Shown in pieces: positions 27,493 through 35,487 of a DNA stretch of 64,000 nt. Position 1 is the first letter of the stretch. Each line of letters opens with the position of its first letter. The translations under genes and the position numbers were made by a program. Under the pieces are notes generated by a model, which had not been told where the DNA came from, did no database searches, and was given only the letters and a program-made list of their open reading frames with translations. Source of the stretch: Flammeovirgaceae bacterium SG7u.111 (lineage in GTDB: Bacteria; Bacteroidota; Bacteroidia; Cytophagales; Flammeovirgaceae); the NCBI GenBank assembly GCA_034044135.1, contig CP139021.1, positions 87,501-151,500 on the forward strand. Direction: 5' to 3'.

Positions 27493-30400
27493 CTAGAAGC
27501 TATACCTAGCTCCAAGCTGTGCCGACCATCTTGCACTGTTAATGCCAGTTTCTATGATATCCCAAGGAGTGCCATCTTCGCTAAAGGTATATTGTGGGTT
27601 TCTCGTACCAGGTACATACCCTTGGAAAGTGATCAACTGATAGTTGTCGCTATCTACAAAATACCTTCTGCCCCAGTCTTTGTTGAGGAAGTTACCAAAG
27701 TTGAAGACGTCAAGCGAAAGTTGAAGTGTGTGTTTCTTGCTTCCGTTGGTGGTGATGTAGAAATCTTGCAATACCCTTACGTCAAATATATGTTCGAAAG
27801 GAGTGCGGTTTTGGTTCCTTTCCGCATACTGGCCCCTTCTTGAGCTTAGGTAATCGTCTGCTGAAATATAAGCATCTAGTGCAGCCCACTGCTCTTCTGC
27901 AGTAGCAAGTACATTTCCACCATCATCAACCTGATCTATCAAGTTGATTTCCCCTCTGTTGATTGGAACATATATCAATTGGAAGTCTTCAGCTTCTTCA
28001 TAAGTAGGTCCGCCATTGCCTGCTACATCTCTATATGTATAAGAGAAAGGCCTTCCTGATTGGCCATTGTAGAATACAGAGAAAGTGGTGGCGAAATGAT
28101 CTGCATAATCCAACCTGTAAGAAGCATAACCCGTAATTCTTGAGCCAGTAGCATAAATTGATTTTCCGCTCATTGGGTTATTTCTACCATATACATTGTA
28201 TTGTTCTTTCCAGTTGGTAGAGTTGATGAAGCCTTGGCCGTCAAACAACGATTCGGAAGCTGTATAAGAATATGCCAAGCTACCAGTAAAACCGTTTTCG
28301 AAAGGTTTGGTCAGTGAGACAGTACCATTCCATGTAAATCCTTCACTGGTGTTGTCTACCAAGGTGATATAGGCATAGGTAGGGTCAATTAGGTCGCCGT
28401 TGTCAAAGAAAGGGCGGTTGTCTGTTCCTTCCAAGTATCCAGCTGGTTCTATCTTTCTATTTACATTTTTCACATCAATATTATTCAGGGTTTTAGAGTA
28501 CATAAATTCAGCGGTACCTATCAAGCCCCAAGGAAGTTGTTGGTCAACGGCAATATTTCCTCTTAATATTTGAGGATATTTGAAGTCTTCCACAAAAAGG
28601 TCAACATCACCAGTTGGGCTATTGCTAACATCTGCCAAATTCTCTTTCCACTCTTCTGGAGTTGGATAAAAAGGTTTGACTCCAAGAACAAAATTACTGT
28701 TCAAGCCATTACGGATAAACATACCACCTGGCCATACCCAAGGAACACGGCTAGTGAATACACCAATTCCACCACGTACTTGTGTGGTTTTGTCCCCTTT
28801 TACATCCCAGTTAAAGCCAACCCTAGGGCTCCACAATACTTGGGTTTTAGGAGCTTGGCTAGCTCTTGCGCCTTTCAAGTTCCAGCCTTCAGCTTCTATC
28901 AAAGGCACTGTTTCTTCGTTGAATTGGGTATTGTTCAATGGAGGGTTGTCCAAGAAAATAGGAATATCTGCTCTCAACCCAATAGTCAATTTGAATTTAT
29001 CATTCATTTGAATTTCATCCTGAGCATAGAAAGCTAATTGAAGTGCGTTGAAGCTCGGCCCTAGGTTCTCTGCGTTATCGCCTAATCTTATTTCTGATTG
29101 CCCTTCCGCCAATTGCTCATGACCAAATAGGAAAAAACCAGGGTCTTTTGCCATAAAACTGCCAAGGCTTCCATATGAATAGCGTGGAGTTGAGAAGATG
29201 GTAAATAGGTTTTCCATCTTAAAGAACTCATTGTGTGTACCAAAAGTCAAAGTATGCTTACCCTTGAAAATGCTCACATTATCGGTGAGGGTAAAAACGT
29301 TTTGCTTTACAATGTTTGAGTAAGAAAAGTTGTCCGTACCCACGTTGATAGTGGCGTTGCCATCACTAATTACAGCTAGTGGGAAAGGGTCTCCTGAGAT
29401 ATCTCTGTCATCATCTACTGAAGTGATGCCGATGATCAAGTTGTTAGAAATCTTATTACTGAAATTACTCTTCAACTCAATAGCCGTAGAGTTGGTGGTG
29501 GTAGGGAAATAGTAACCAGTGTTGAAGAAATAGATGTTTCGGCTGTTCGGGCGGTTTACGATGTCTGTTTCACCTTTCACATAACTATGGCGAGCCGATA
29601 GTTTGTGCTTGTCGTTAATATTCCAATCTAATTTCAGTAAGAACTTATCACTATTTCTGGTCTGAACATTATTCAAATAGCCGCCAGGGTTGTAGTTGTA
29701 TGCCGTATCCAAAAAGGTAATAAGGTTATTGATATCAGCTTCTGTTGCATTGCCATCGTAGTTTGAAAAACTAAATGGCCTTGGTTCTTCTTCTCGCAAA
29801 AGCTCTACATTGGCGAAGAAAAACAATTTGTTTTTGATGATTGGGCCACCCAACCTTGCTCCATAAGTTTTTGCGCTAAACGGCTCTAGTTTTGTACGCT
29901 CCCTATTAGGGTCATCTGTAGGTGTTTTACCTGACAGACCTTCGTTTCTCACAAAATAGTAAGCAGAACCTTCAAATTCGTTTGTACCGCTTCTGGTCAC
30001 GGCATTTACACCACCACCGGCAAAACCACCAAGGGTTACATCATAGGGAGCAAGTACTACTTGGATTTGTTCCAAAGCATCAATACTGATAGGAGAGATA
30101 CCTGCTTGACCGCCATTAGTACCTGAATTTGCAAGACCAAAAACATCGTTGTTTACCGCACCATCAATAAATATTGAGTTATAACGGTTGTTCATACCAC
30201 CGAAAGAGATACCGCCATTTGGCTGCACGCTAGATTGTGGTGTCAAACGCATGTAATCGTTGAGGTTACGCTCAACTGTAGGTAGTGAGTTCAGTTTTCT
30301 TTTGTTTACAAAAGTCTCTGCCCCAGTTCTGTTACCATCAAAAATGGAACTTGCCGTTGAAGTAACTACAACCTCTTGCAGTTCGGTTGATCCTTCTTTT

Positions 30401-30729
30401 AGCTCAAAATTAATTTGGAAAGTTTGTCCCAAAGTAAGTTGGATTCCACCCTGAGCCGTTTCCTGATAGCCTATATAAGAGGCTGTTACCTTATAAGGAC
30501 CGCCAACATTCATATTGTTGATAGTAAAATACCCTTGGGCATTGGTAATAGCCCCAAACTTGGAACCTGTAGGCTCATGCGTAGCAATAACAGTAGCTCC
30601 TGGTAATGGTTCTCCTTCAGAGATTACCGAGCCGGACATTCTAGCAGATGTCGAGCCTTGTGCAAAAGCAGCATTTGAAATAATCATTGTAAATAGTGTA
30701 TACAATGAAAATTGTAGAACTTTTCTCAT
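27493..30729 (-). CDS. Oar-like TonB-dependent outer-membrane receptor
   Basis: 1078-aa outer-membrane receptor. After a signal peptide (about residues 1-23) comes a carboxypeptidase-regulatory-like domain (about 28-112: GSVISEGEPLPGATVIA, AQGYFTINN), a plug domain (about 118-250: LQEVVVTSTASS, NDYMRLTPQSS) and a long barrel ending in the aromatic strand LGARYSF. Lack of a SusD partner and the overall layout point to the Oar/TonB group, implicated in uptake or protein export at the surface rather than classic glycan import. The substrate is unknown. A long AT-rich leader precedes it. Confidence 0.92.
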   Translation of the reverse strand: MRKVLQFSLYTLFTMIISNAAFAQGSTSARMSGSVISEGEPLPGATVIATHEPTGSKFGAITNAQGYFTINNMNVGGPYKVTASYIGYQETAQGGIQLTLGQTFQINFELKEGSTELQEVVVTSTASSIFDGNRTGAETFVNKRKLNSLPTVERNLNDYMRLTPQSSVQPNGGISFGGMNNRYNSIFIDGAVNNDVFGLANSGTNGGQAGISPISIDALEQIQVVLAPYDVTLGGFAGGGVNAVTRSGTNEFEGSAYYFVRNEGLSGKTPTDDPNRERTKLEPFSAKTYGARLGGPIIKNKLFFFANVELLREEEPRPFSFSNYDGNATEADINNLITFLDTAYNYNPGGYLNNVQTRNSDKFLLKLDWNINDKHKLSARHSYVKGETDIVNRPNSRNIYFFNTGYYFPTTTNSTAIELKSNFSNKISNNLIIGITSVDDDRDISGDPFPLAVISDGNATINVGTDNFSYSNIVKQNVFTLTDNVSIFKGKHTLTFGTHNEFFKMENLFTIFSTPRYSYGSLGSFMAKDPGFFLFGHEQLAEGQSEIRLGDNAENLGPSFNALQLAFYAQDEIQMNDKFKLTIGLRADIPIFLDNPPLNNTQFNEETVPLIEAEGWNLKGARASQAPKTQVLWSPRVGFNWDVKGDKTTQVRGGIGVFTSRVPWVWPGGMFIRNGLNSNFVLGVKPFYPTPEEWKENLADVSNSPTGDVDLFVEDFKYPQILRGNIAVDQQLPWGLIGTAEFMYSKTLNNIDVKNVNRKIEPAGYLEGTDNRPFFDNGDLIDPTYAYITLVDNTSEGFTWNGTVSLTKPFENGFTGSLAYSYTASESLFDGQGFINSTNWKEQYNVYGRNNPMSGKSIYATGSRITGYASYRLDYADHFATTFSVFYNGQSGRPFSYTYRDVAGNGGPTYEEAEDFQLIYVPINRGEINLIDQVDDGGNVLATAEEQWAALDAYISADDYLSSRRGQYAERNQNRTPFEHIFDVRVLQDFYITTNGSKKHTLQLSLDVFNFGNFLNKDWGRRYFVDSDNYQLITFQGYVPGTRNPQYTFSEDGTPWDIIETGINSARWSAQLGARYSF

Positions 30730-31149
30730 AGAAAAAGGGATGATTAAGTTGAGATGATATTAATATTGTATAATAAAATATTTAAATAATACAATTGTAA
30801 AAGTCGTTAATCGACCTTTGTAATTCTAGGGTATCATTTTTTTATTGGCTGAAGATATTTGAAAGAATATCTTTTAGGGATAAGGGTGGTGAGTTGGTAT
30901 TATATGATAAGTATAGGAGCTGAAGTTTGCTATGCAAAGCATGGAATATTCCTTAATTATCATTTTTGTGTTGCGAAATTAATAAATTATCCAAAGCATC
31001 ATTCCTGCTTTGGTTGTTTTTTTACTTTCTGAATTTCTGTTTGTTAACTTTTGTCAGCTTGTACCTAAAATGAAAATTAATATATTGAAGGGATCATTAC
31101 AAGGTTGAATTTGATTTATACTGATAATATTGAAACATCTGAAGAACTT
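30730..31149. other. Leader/intergenic region of the TonB receptor gene
   Basis: 420 AT-rich bases. The part next to the receptor holds its promoter and 5' leader. A small hairpin (agatatt/aatatct) lies at 30853-30872, and an unexplained plus-strand terminator lies at 30991-31023. No protein-coding gene was recognised. Confidence 0.5.
30991..31023 (+). terminator. Orphan intrinsic terminator (plus strand)
   Basis: The stem ccaaagca/tgctttgg with a seven-base loop is followed by TTGTTTTTTT on the plus strand. No plus-strand gene precedes it: the neighbours on both sides are minus-strand genes. It may end a small RNA transcribed from the TonB receptor leader region. Confidence 0.55.
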
Positions 31150-31608
31150 TTATCCAATTAGGTTTGTCACTTGTTCTCCTCCAATAATTACAAGGGCTGA
31201 AAAAACAAATCCCCAAAAAAAAGCACTTAGGAGCATATAAAGCAATATTTTTTCTTTCTTTTCTCCAAAGCTAACGGCAATGATTGCTCCACCTGGAGGG
31301 CTAAAAACGATAGGTGTAAGCAATGCAACACCTGCTATTCCGTATTTTGCCCAAAGCCTGTTTAGCCGCTTCTTTCTTTCTGATTCTTCCCCTTCCTTGG
31401 TTTTCTTTACAAAGCGTTTCATTATTTGCTGGCGAAGTTCGGTACCAGCGTAGGTGATTATAATTACCGTGGCCATCATGCCTAAGGCGGTAAATACACC
31501 TGTTTCAAAAATACTTAGGCCTGTAGCTGCACCTGCAAGAGGTCCAAAAATGAATTTGAACATACTTCCAGCAAAAACTGATAGGTATTTTAATAACTGT
31601 TCAGTCAT
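31150..31608 (-). CDS. Small multidrug-export-family membrane protein
   Basis: 152-aa protein with four hydrophobic segments and a basic cytoplasmic loop in the middle (KKTKEGEESERKKRLNR). The segment PIVFSPPGGAIIAVSFGEKK fits the family annotated as small multidrug export proteins, related to DedA-like membrane proteins. Transport activity has not been established for most members, so the name should be read loosely. It starts about 40 bases downstream of the manC terminator on the same strand and appears to be its own unit. Confidence 0.72.
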   Translation of the reverse strand: MTEQLLKYLSVFAGSMFKFIFGPLAGAATGLSIFETGVFTALGMMATVIIITYAGTELRQQIMKRFVKKTKEGEESERKKRLNRLWAKYGIAGVALLTPIVFSPPGGAIIAVSFGEKKEKILLYMLLSAFFWGFVFSALVIIGGEQVTNLIG

Positions 31609-31656
31609 AGTGGTTTCTACACCGAGTTAGATAGGGTGGTCTTATTAAACAAAAAA

Positions 31657-31680
31657 GTCAGCCCTTTTTGTTGGGCTGAC
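31657..31680 (-). terminator. Intrinsic terminator of manC
   Basis: The stem gtcagccc/gggctgac with an eight-base loop is followed, on the minus strand, by TTTTTTG. It lies 32 bases after the manC stop. Confidence 0.85.
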
Positions 31681-31711
31681 CGCAAAATTATTCATTTCCT
31701 TTTAAAAGCTA

Positions 31712-32791
31712 CTAATGAAAGCTTTTGCCTTTTTGTTCCTTACAATCTGAAACAAACTGTTTGATTCGTTGCTCTTGATCTTTTTTGCAAATGAGTAAAA
31801 CGTTGTCTTTTTCGGCAACTATATAATCATCCAAACCTTGAATGACTACTAACTTATCAGGGTCTGATACCTTTATAAGGGTGTTTGATGTTTCATAAAG
31901 CAATGTGTTTGCTTGCACAAGGTTGTTTTTTTCGTCGTGTTCGGATATTTCGAAGAGTGATTTCCAAGTACCCAAGTCCGACCAGCCAAAATCTCCCCTC
32001 ATCACATACACATGCTGTGCCTTTTCCATAATCCCGTAGTCAATCGAGATGTTCTTGCATTGGAAATAGGTAAGCTTTATGGCTTCTTTTTCCTCGGGAG
32101 TATAATATTTGTCGCTTATATCGGAAAACAACTTACCAATTTCTGAAGAGTATGTTTCAAAAGCTTTTATAATAGAAGAGGCTTTCCAAATGAAGATACC
32201 TGCATTCCATACAAAATCACCGCTTTCTACAAATTCTTTGGCTAGTTCCTCATTAGGCTTTTCGGTGAAGGTCTTGACCTTGTTGAGAGGACCAAGCTGT
32301 TCACTGTTTTTCACTTGGATGTACCCGTAGCCCGTATCAGGCCTACTTGGCTGAATACCCAGAGTCACCAAAATATCGTGCTGGCTTGCTTCATTGAGAG
32401 CAGAGTTCACCACTCGCTTAAACTCCTCTTCTTTTGTGATGATATGATCGGCAGGAGTCACTACCAAATTGGCGTCTGGGTTTTTAGCCGCTATCTTATA
32501 ACTTGCATAAGCTATACATGGGGCAGTATTTCGCATGACCGGCTCAAGCAAAATCTGATCATCTTCCATAAAAGGCAGCTGCTCTTTTACCAAGTCAAAA
32601 TAGATGTCATTGGTGACGATATACATATTTTCTGGTGGGCAGATTCCTTCAAACCGTTCAGCAGTTTGCTGTAGGAGCGTTTTACCGGTACCTAAAATAT
32701 CTTGGAATTGTTTGGGGTGAGCTTTTCTGCTAAAGGGCCAAAAGCGGCTTCCTATACCACCCGCCATGATGATCACATAGTTGTTTTTCAT
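31712..32791 (-). CDS. manC: Mannose-1-phosphate guanylyltransferase
   Basis: Makes GDP-mannose from GTP and mannose-1-phosphate in the cytoplasm, the substrate of the gmd-fcl pathway encoded at the left of the window. The 359-aa protein shows the nucleotidyltransferase signature GGIGSRFWPFSRKAHPKQF at the N-terminus, the VTPADHI metal-binding segment and the FGWSDLGTW motif. It lacks the C-terminal isomerase domain of bifunctional ManC/AlgA proteins, as is usual in Bacteroidota. I use the internal Met at 32791, because the ten residues of the longer version (32821) precede the conserved beta strand and overlap a hairpin. Confidence 0.94.
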   Translation of the reverse strand: MKNNYVIIMAGGIGSRFWPFSRKAHPKQFQDILGTGKTLLQQTAERFEGICPPENMYIVTNDIYFDLVKEQLPFMEDDQILLEPVMRNTAPCIAYASYKIAAKNPDANLVVTPADHIITKEEEFKRVVNSALNEASQHDILVTLGIQPSRPDTGYGYIQVKNSEQLGPLNKVKTFTEKPNEELAKEFVESGDFVWNAGIFIWKASSIIKAFETYSSEIGKLFSDISDKYYTPEEKEAIKLTYFQCKNISIDYGIMEKAQHVYVMRGDFGWSDLGTWKSLFEISEHDEKNNLVQANTLLYETSNTLIKVSDPDKLVVIQGLDDYIVAEKDNVLLICKKDQEQRIKQFVSDCKEQKGKSFH

Positions 32792-32818
32792 TATTCTAAA
32801 AATGTTTTTATAAACCTG

Positions 32819-32846
32819 CACCCTACAACCAGACCTGTGTAGGGTG
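32819..32846. other. Hairpin just upstream of manC
   Basis: A perfect 8-bp stem caccctac/gtagggtg with a twelve-base loop lies between the DUF721 gene and manC. There is no T-run on the minus strand, so it is not a standard terminator. It could be a weak terminator or a leader structure affecting manC translation. Confidence 0.4.
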
Positions 32847-32929
32847 GATGTAAAATGATTGAAAAGACAAAAAATTAAGGTTTCAAAAAAACAACTAATG
32901 CCAACTCAGAATAGAATGGTTGGGAGCTA

Positions 32930-33259
32930 TTAAATAAAAATAATTTCACTCACCGCTCCCTCGCCAAATTTGCTTTGTACTATTTCTAATATCATTTTCT
33001 TTTTGAGTGAGAGCTCATTTTTGAGAGGAGCAGAATTAATTTCTACATAAAGCTTTTCCTTGCTTACAAACATTTTGGTAGTTCTGCTAGCTACCGTTTT
33101 TCCCACCATTTCTTCCCATGAGTTTTTGATTTGCTCATGCAAATATTTTTTGTCGAGCCTATATGACTTTAATGCTGAATGCATAGCATCTTTTATCGAT
33201 ACCGTTTCTGCTGCTCGCCCCTTTTTTCCCTTACGGTTGTTAAAATATTGCATGCTCAA
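32930..33259 (-). CDS. DUF721 (DciA-like) protein
   Basis: 109-aa basic protein matching the DUF721 domain, whose best-known member DciA interacts with the replicative helicase DnaB to help load it. Family features visible are the start of the domain (VSIKDAMHSALKSYRL), the HEQIKNSWEEMVGKTVASRT segment and the strand LYVEINSAPLKNELSLKKK. Bacteroidota members are short, single-domain proteins like this one. A helicase-loading role is inferred from the family; nothing in the surroundings tests it. It may be cotranscribed with manC, 138 bases downstream. Confidence 0.8.
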   Translation of the reverse strand: MSMQYFNNRKGKKGRAAETVSIKDAMHSALKSYRLDKKYLHEQIKNSWEEMVGKTVASRTTKMFVSKEKLYVEINSAPLKNELSLKKKMILEIVQSKFGEGAVSEIIFI

Positions 33260-33358
33260 TCTAGGTTGGACATTTGTGTGTGTTTTTTAAAACGGTTTCT
33301 AAGATATGGCAGGGAGACCGAAATAAAAAATATACCCTCAGATAGTTGAAAAGCAAGG

Positions 33359-33395
33359 CATCCCAAAAACGAATAAAAGAAACGCTTTTGGGATG
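33359..33395 (-). terminator. Weak terminator after the 50-aa membrane peptide
   Basis: A 10-bp stem (catcccaaaa/ttttgggatg) lies seven bases past the stop of the small minus-strand ORF and is followed on that strand by a short GCTTTTC. It supports the small ORF being a separate transcript. Confidence 0.5.
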
Positions 33396-33401
33396 TTGGT
33401 T

Positions 33402-33554
33402 CTAGAAATTGAAAATTACTAGCGTTACTAGTAAAAGTGCTCCAATAATAATAGCTGCAGTTATCATTCGATCTTGCTTTTTGGATGCAACAGGTTCAAA
33501 TATAAAATCAACATTTGTTTTTTGTGCACTGTCAACTTGTACTTCGTCAGTCAT
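33402..33554 (-). CDS. 50-aa single-pass membrane protein
   Basis: A short minus-strand gene below usual length cut-offs. It encodes 50 residues: an acidic soluble N-terminal part (starts MTDEVQVDSAQKTN, then VDFIFEPVA), a basic stop-transfer-like SKKQDR, and one membrane helix at about residues 30-48 (ITAAIIIGALLLVTLVI). The codon pattern, helix layout and hairpin after the stop all argue that it is real. A plus-strand frame through the same bases is its shadow. Function unknown; such proteins often act as small subunits of membrane complexes. Confidence 0.7.
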   Translation of the reverse strand: MTDEVQVDSAQKTNVDFIFEPVASKKQDRMITAAIIIGALLLVTLVIFNF

Positions 33555-33871
33555 TACTATCGTGGTTTTGTATTGTGAAAGAGATTTTAGAAAGTATGCT
33601 ATTTCAGGCTACCAAGCAATAATATTGTGTGTTAATATTGGAAGGGTAATGTCTGGTAGCTCACCTAGAGATTTTAACTAGTTTACAGCTGTTTCGTATC
33701 AAAAAAGCTGGGAGAAGAGATATTGGTAGTTTAGAATTGAACCATAAGTTACTTATTAAAAAGTGCTTTTAAAAGCTATCAAGCTACTTTTTAATAAAAT
33801 ATTAATGTTTGAAAAACAAAAAGGTCATGAAACTTAATTCATGACCTTTTCAACTAGAATAGTTTTTAGGG
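33555..33871. other. Intergenic region with tandem hairpins downstream of gnd
   Basis: About 317 bases containing the promoter of the 50-aa ORF and the 3' region of gnd. Two hairpins lie here: an AT-rich one at 33753-33797 (ttattaaaaagt/actttttaataa, enclosing the palindrome gcttttaaaagc) and the gnd terminator at 33819-33850. Confidence 0.55.
33819..33850 (-). terminator. Intrinsic terminator of gnd
   Basis: A perfect 12-bp stem (aaaaggtcatga/tcatgacctttt) is followed on the minus strand by TTTTTGTTTTT, 22 bases after the gnd stop. Confidence 0.88.
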
Positions 33872-35272
33872 TTACCATTCAGTGTGGAAAATCCCATCTT
33901 TATCGATTCGCTCATATGTATGAGCGCCAAAGTGGTCACGTTGAGCTTGAACGAGGTTCAATGGTAATCTACCAGAAGTAAATACATCGAAATAGCTTAG
34001 TGAAGCAGTAAGCGCTGCAGCAGGAACACCATTTTGCACAGCAAAGGAAACTACCTCTCTCGTGGCGCCAACAGAACCTTTTATTTGCTCGGCTATGCCG
34101 CCGTCAAGTAATAAGTGTGGTAATTTTTCATCTTTCTTAAATGCCGTTCTGATATCTTCGAGCAAGCCCGCACGAATGATACAGCCTCCTCTCCAAATCC
34201 TTGCAATAGCTTCCATGTCCAAATTGTAGCCATACTCATCAGAAGCAGCTTTTAGCTGGGTAAAGCCTTGGGCGTAAGAAAGAATAAAGCTAAAATACAG
34301 AGCTGCTTCCGCTTTTTGTATAAATGCTTCTTTATCGGCTGGGGCTACGATTGGTTTGCCATACACAGCCTCAGCTGCCACCCTTTCGTCTTTTTTGGCA
34401 GAAAGCTCTCGCAAGCTTACCGCAGCATCTATGGTAGGTACGGCAATGCCCAAGTCCATCGCATTTTGTGAAGTCCATTTACCCGTTCCTTTTTGTTTCG
34501 CTTTATCCAAAATCAAATCCACCAAACGCTCATCCGAGTCATCGGCTTTTTGTAAGAAAATCTCAGTAGTGATATCTACCAAAAATGATTGCAAGCGACC
34601 TTTGTTCCAGTTATCGAATACTTCGTGCAGTTCGTCGTTAGTCAAGCCGCAAGCTTTCTTGAGTAGGTCATATACCTCAGAGATCAGCTGCATCATGCCG
34701 TATTCAATGCCATTGTGCACCATTTTCACATAATTTCCTGCAGACTTGGGTCCGAGATAGGTCACACAAGGTTCACCATTAGCCTTGGCAGAAACTGCTT
34801 CAAATATTGGTCTTACAAATTCGTAAGCTTCTTCCGAACCACCTGGCATGATGCTAGGGCCAAATCGAGCTCCTTTTGCTCCGCCCGAAACGCCAGTTCC
34901 TATAAAGTGATACCCTTTTTCAGAAAGATACTTTTCCCTTCTGTCAGTATCGGTATAGAAAGAGTTTCCTCCGTCTATTAGCAAATCACCTTTATCAATG
35001 AAGGGCAATAAGCTTTCTATCACGCCATCAACAGGTCCTCCTGCTGGAACGAGTAGCATTATTTTTCTTGGAGTTTTAAGCGATTTCACAAATTCTTCTC
35101 CAGAGGTGGTAGCAGTTACCTTATCCTCGTCTCCTTCTTCTTTTAGTGCGGCAACTTTTTCTGGATCCAAATCGAGCCCGCAGGCGGTAAAGCCATTGTC
35201 GACAACATTTAGTATAAAGTTACGCCCCATTACGCCAAGGCCTACCAGCCCAAAATCGTGTAGCTTACTCAT
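33872..35272 (-). CDS. gnd: 6-phosphogluconate dehydrogenase (decarboxylating)
   Basis: Third enzyme of the oxidative pentose phosphate pathway: 6-phosphogluconate plus NADP to ribulose-5-phosphate, CO2 and NADPH. The 466-aa length is typical of the homodimeric enzyme. It has an N-terminal Rossmann motif (GLVGLGVMGRNF), the substrate segment GVSGGAKGARFGPSIMPGG, the catalytic lysine region SAGNYVKMVHNGIEYG, and the C-terminal tail RIDKDGIFHTEW. No zwf or pgl gene is adjacent; it is a single-gene unit with its own terminator. Confidence 0.97.
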   Translation of the reverse strand: MSKLHDFGLVGLGVMGRNFILNVVDNGFTACGLDLDPEKVAALKEEGDEDKVTATTSGEEFVKSLKTPRKIMLLVPAGGPVDGVIESLLPFIDKGDLLIDGGNSFYTDTDRREKYLSEKGYHFIGTGVSGGAKGARFGPSIMPGGSEEAYEFVRPIFEAVSAKANGEPCVTYLGPKSAGNYVKMVHNGIEYGMMQLISEVYDLLKKACGLTNDELHEVFDNWNKGRLQSFLVDITTEIFLQKADDSDERLVDLILDKAKQKGTGKWTSQNAMDLGIAVPTIDAAVSLRELSAKKDERVAAEAVYGKPIVAPADKEAFIQKAEAALYFSFILSYAQGFTQLKAASDEYGYNLDMEAIARIWRGGCIIRAGLLEDIRTAFKKDEKLPHLLLDGGIAEQIKGSVGATREVVSFAVQNGVPAAALTASLSYFDVFTSGRLPLNLVQAQRDHFGAHTYERIDKDGIFHTEW

Positions 35273-35427
35273 AGTTTTATAATTTCGATAAACAATTAAG
35301 TTCTTAGTTAAAAAGAATATAGGTTTTTGTTAGAGTTGTTACAAAAGTATCAATTTGTAAAAACTTTGTGCGACGAAATACATCAGGCAAGGAGTTTTTA
35401 TGTAAAAATGTAGAATTATAGCAAAAA

Positions 35428-35459
35428 AAGCCTTGCCCCAACTTAGTGGAACAAGGCTT
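35428..35459 (-). terminator. Intrinsic terminator of gcvP
   Basis: The stem aagccttg/caaggctt is followed on the minus strand by TTTTTTTGC, about 30 bases after the gcvP stop. Confidence 0.87.
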
Positions 35460-35487
35460 AAAATTAGAACAGTAAAAGATCGTATTA

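Noticed and set aside
33409-33681. 90-codon plus-strand ORF
   Set aside because: It is antisense to the 50-aa membrane protein, which has a better protein-like pattern and a hairpin after its stop.
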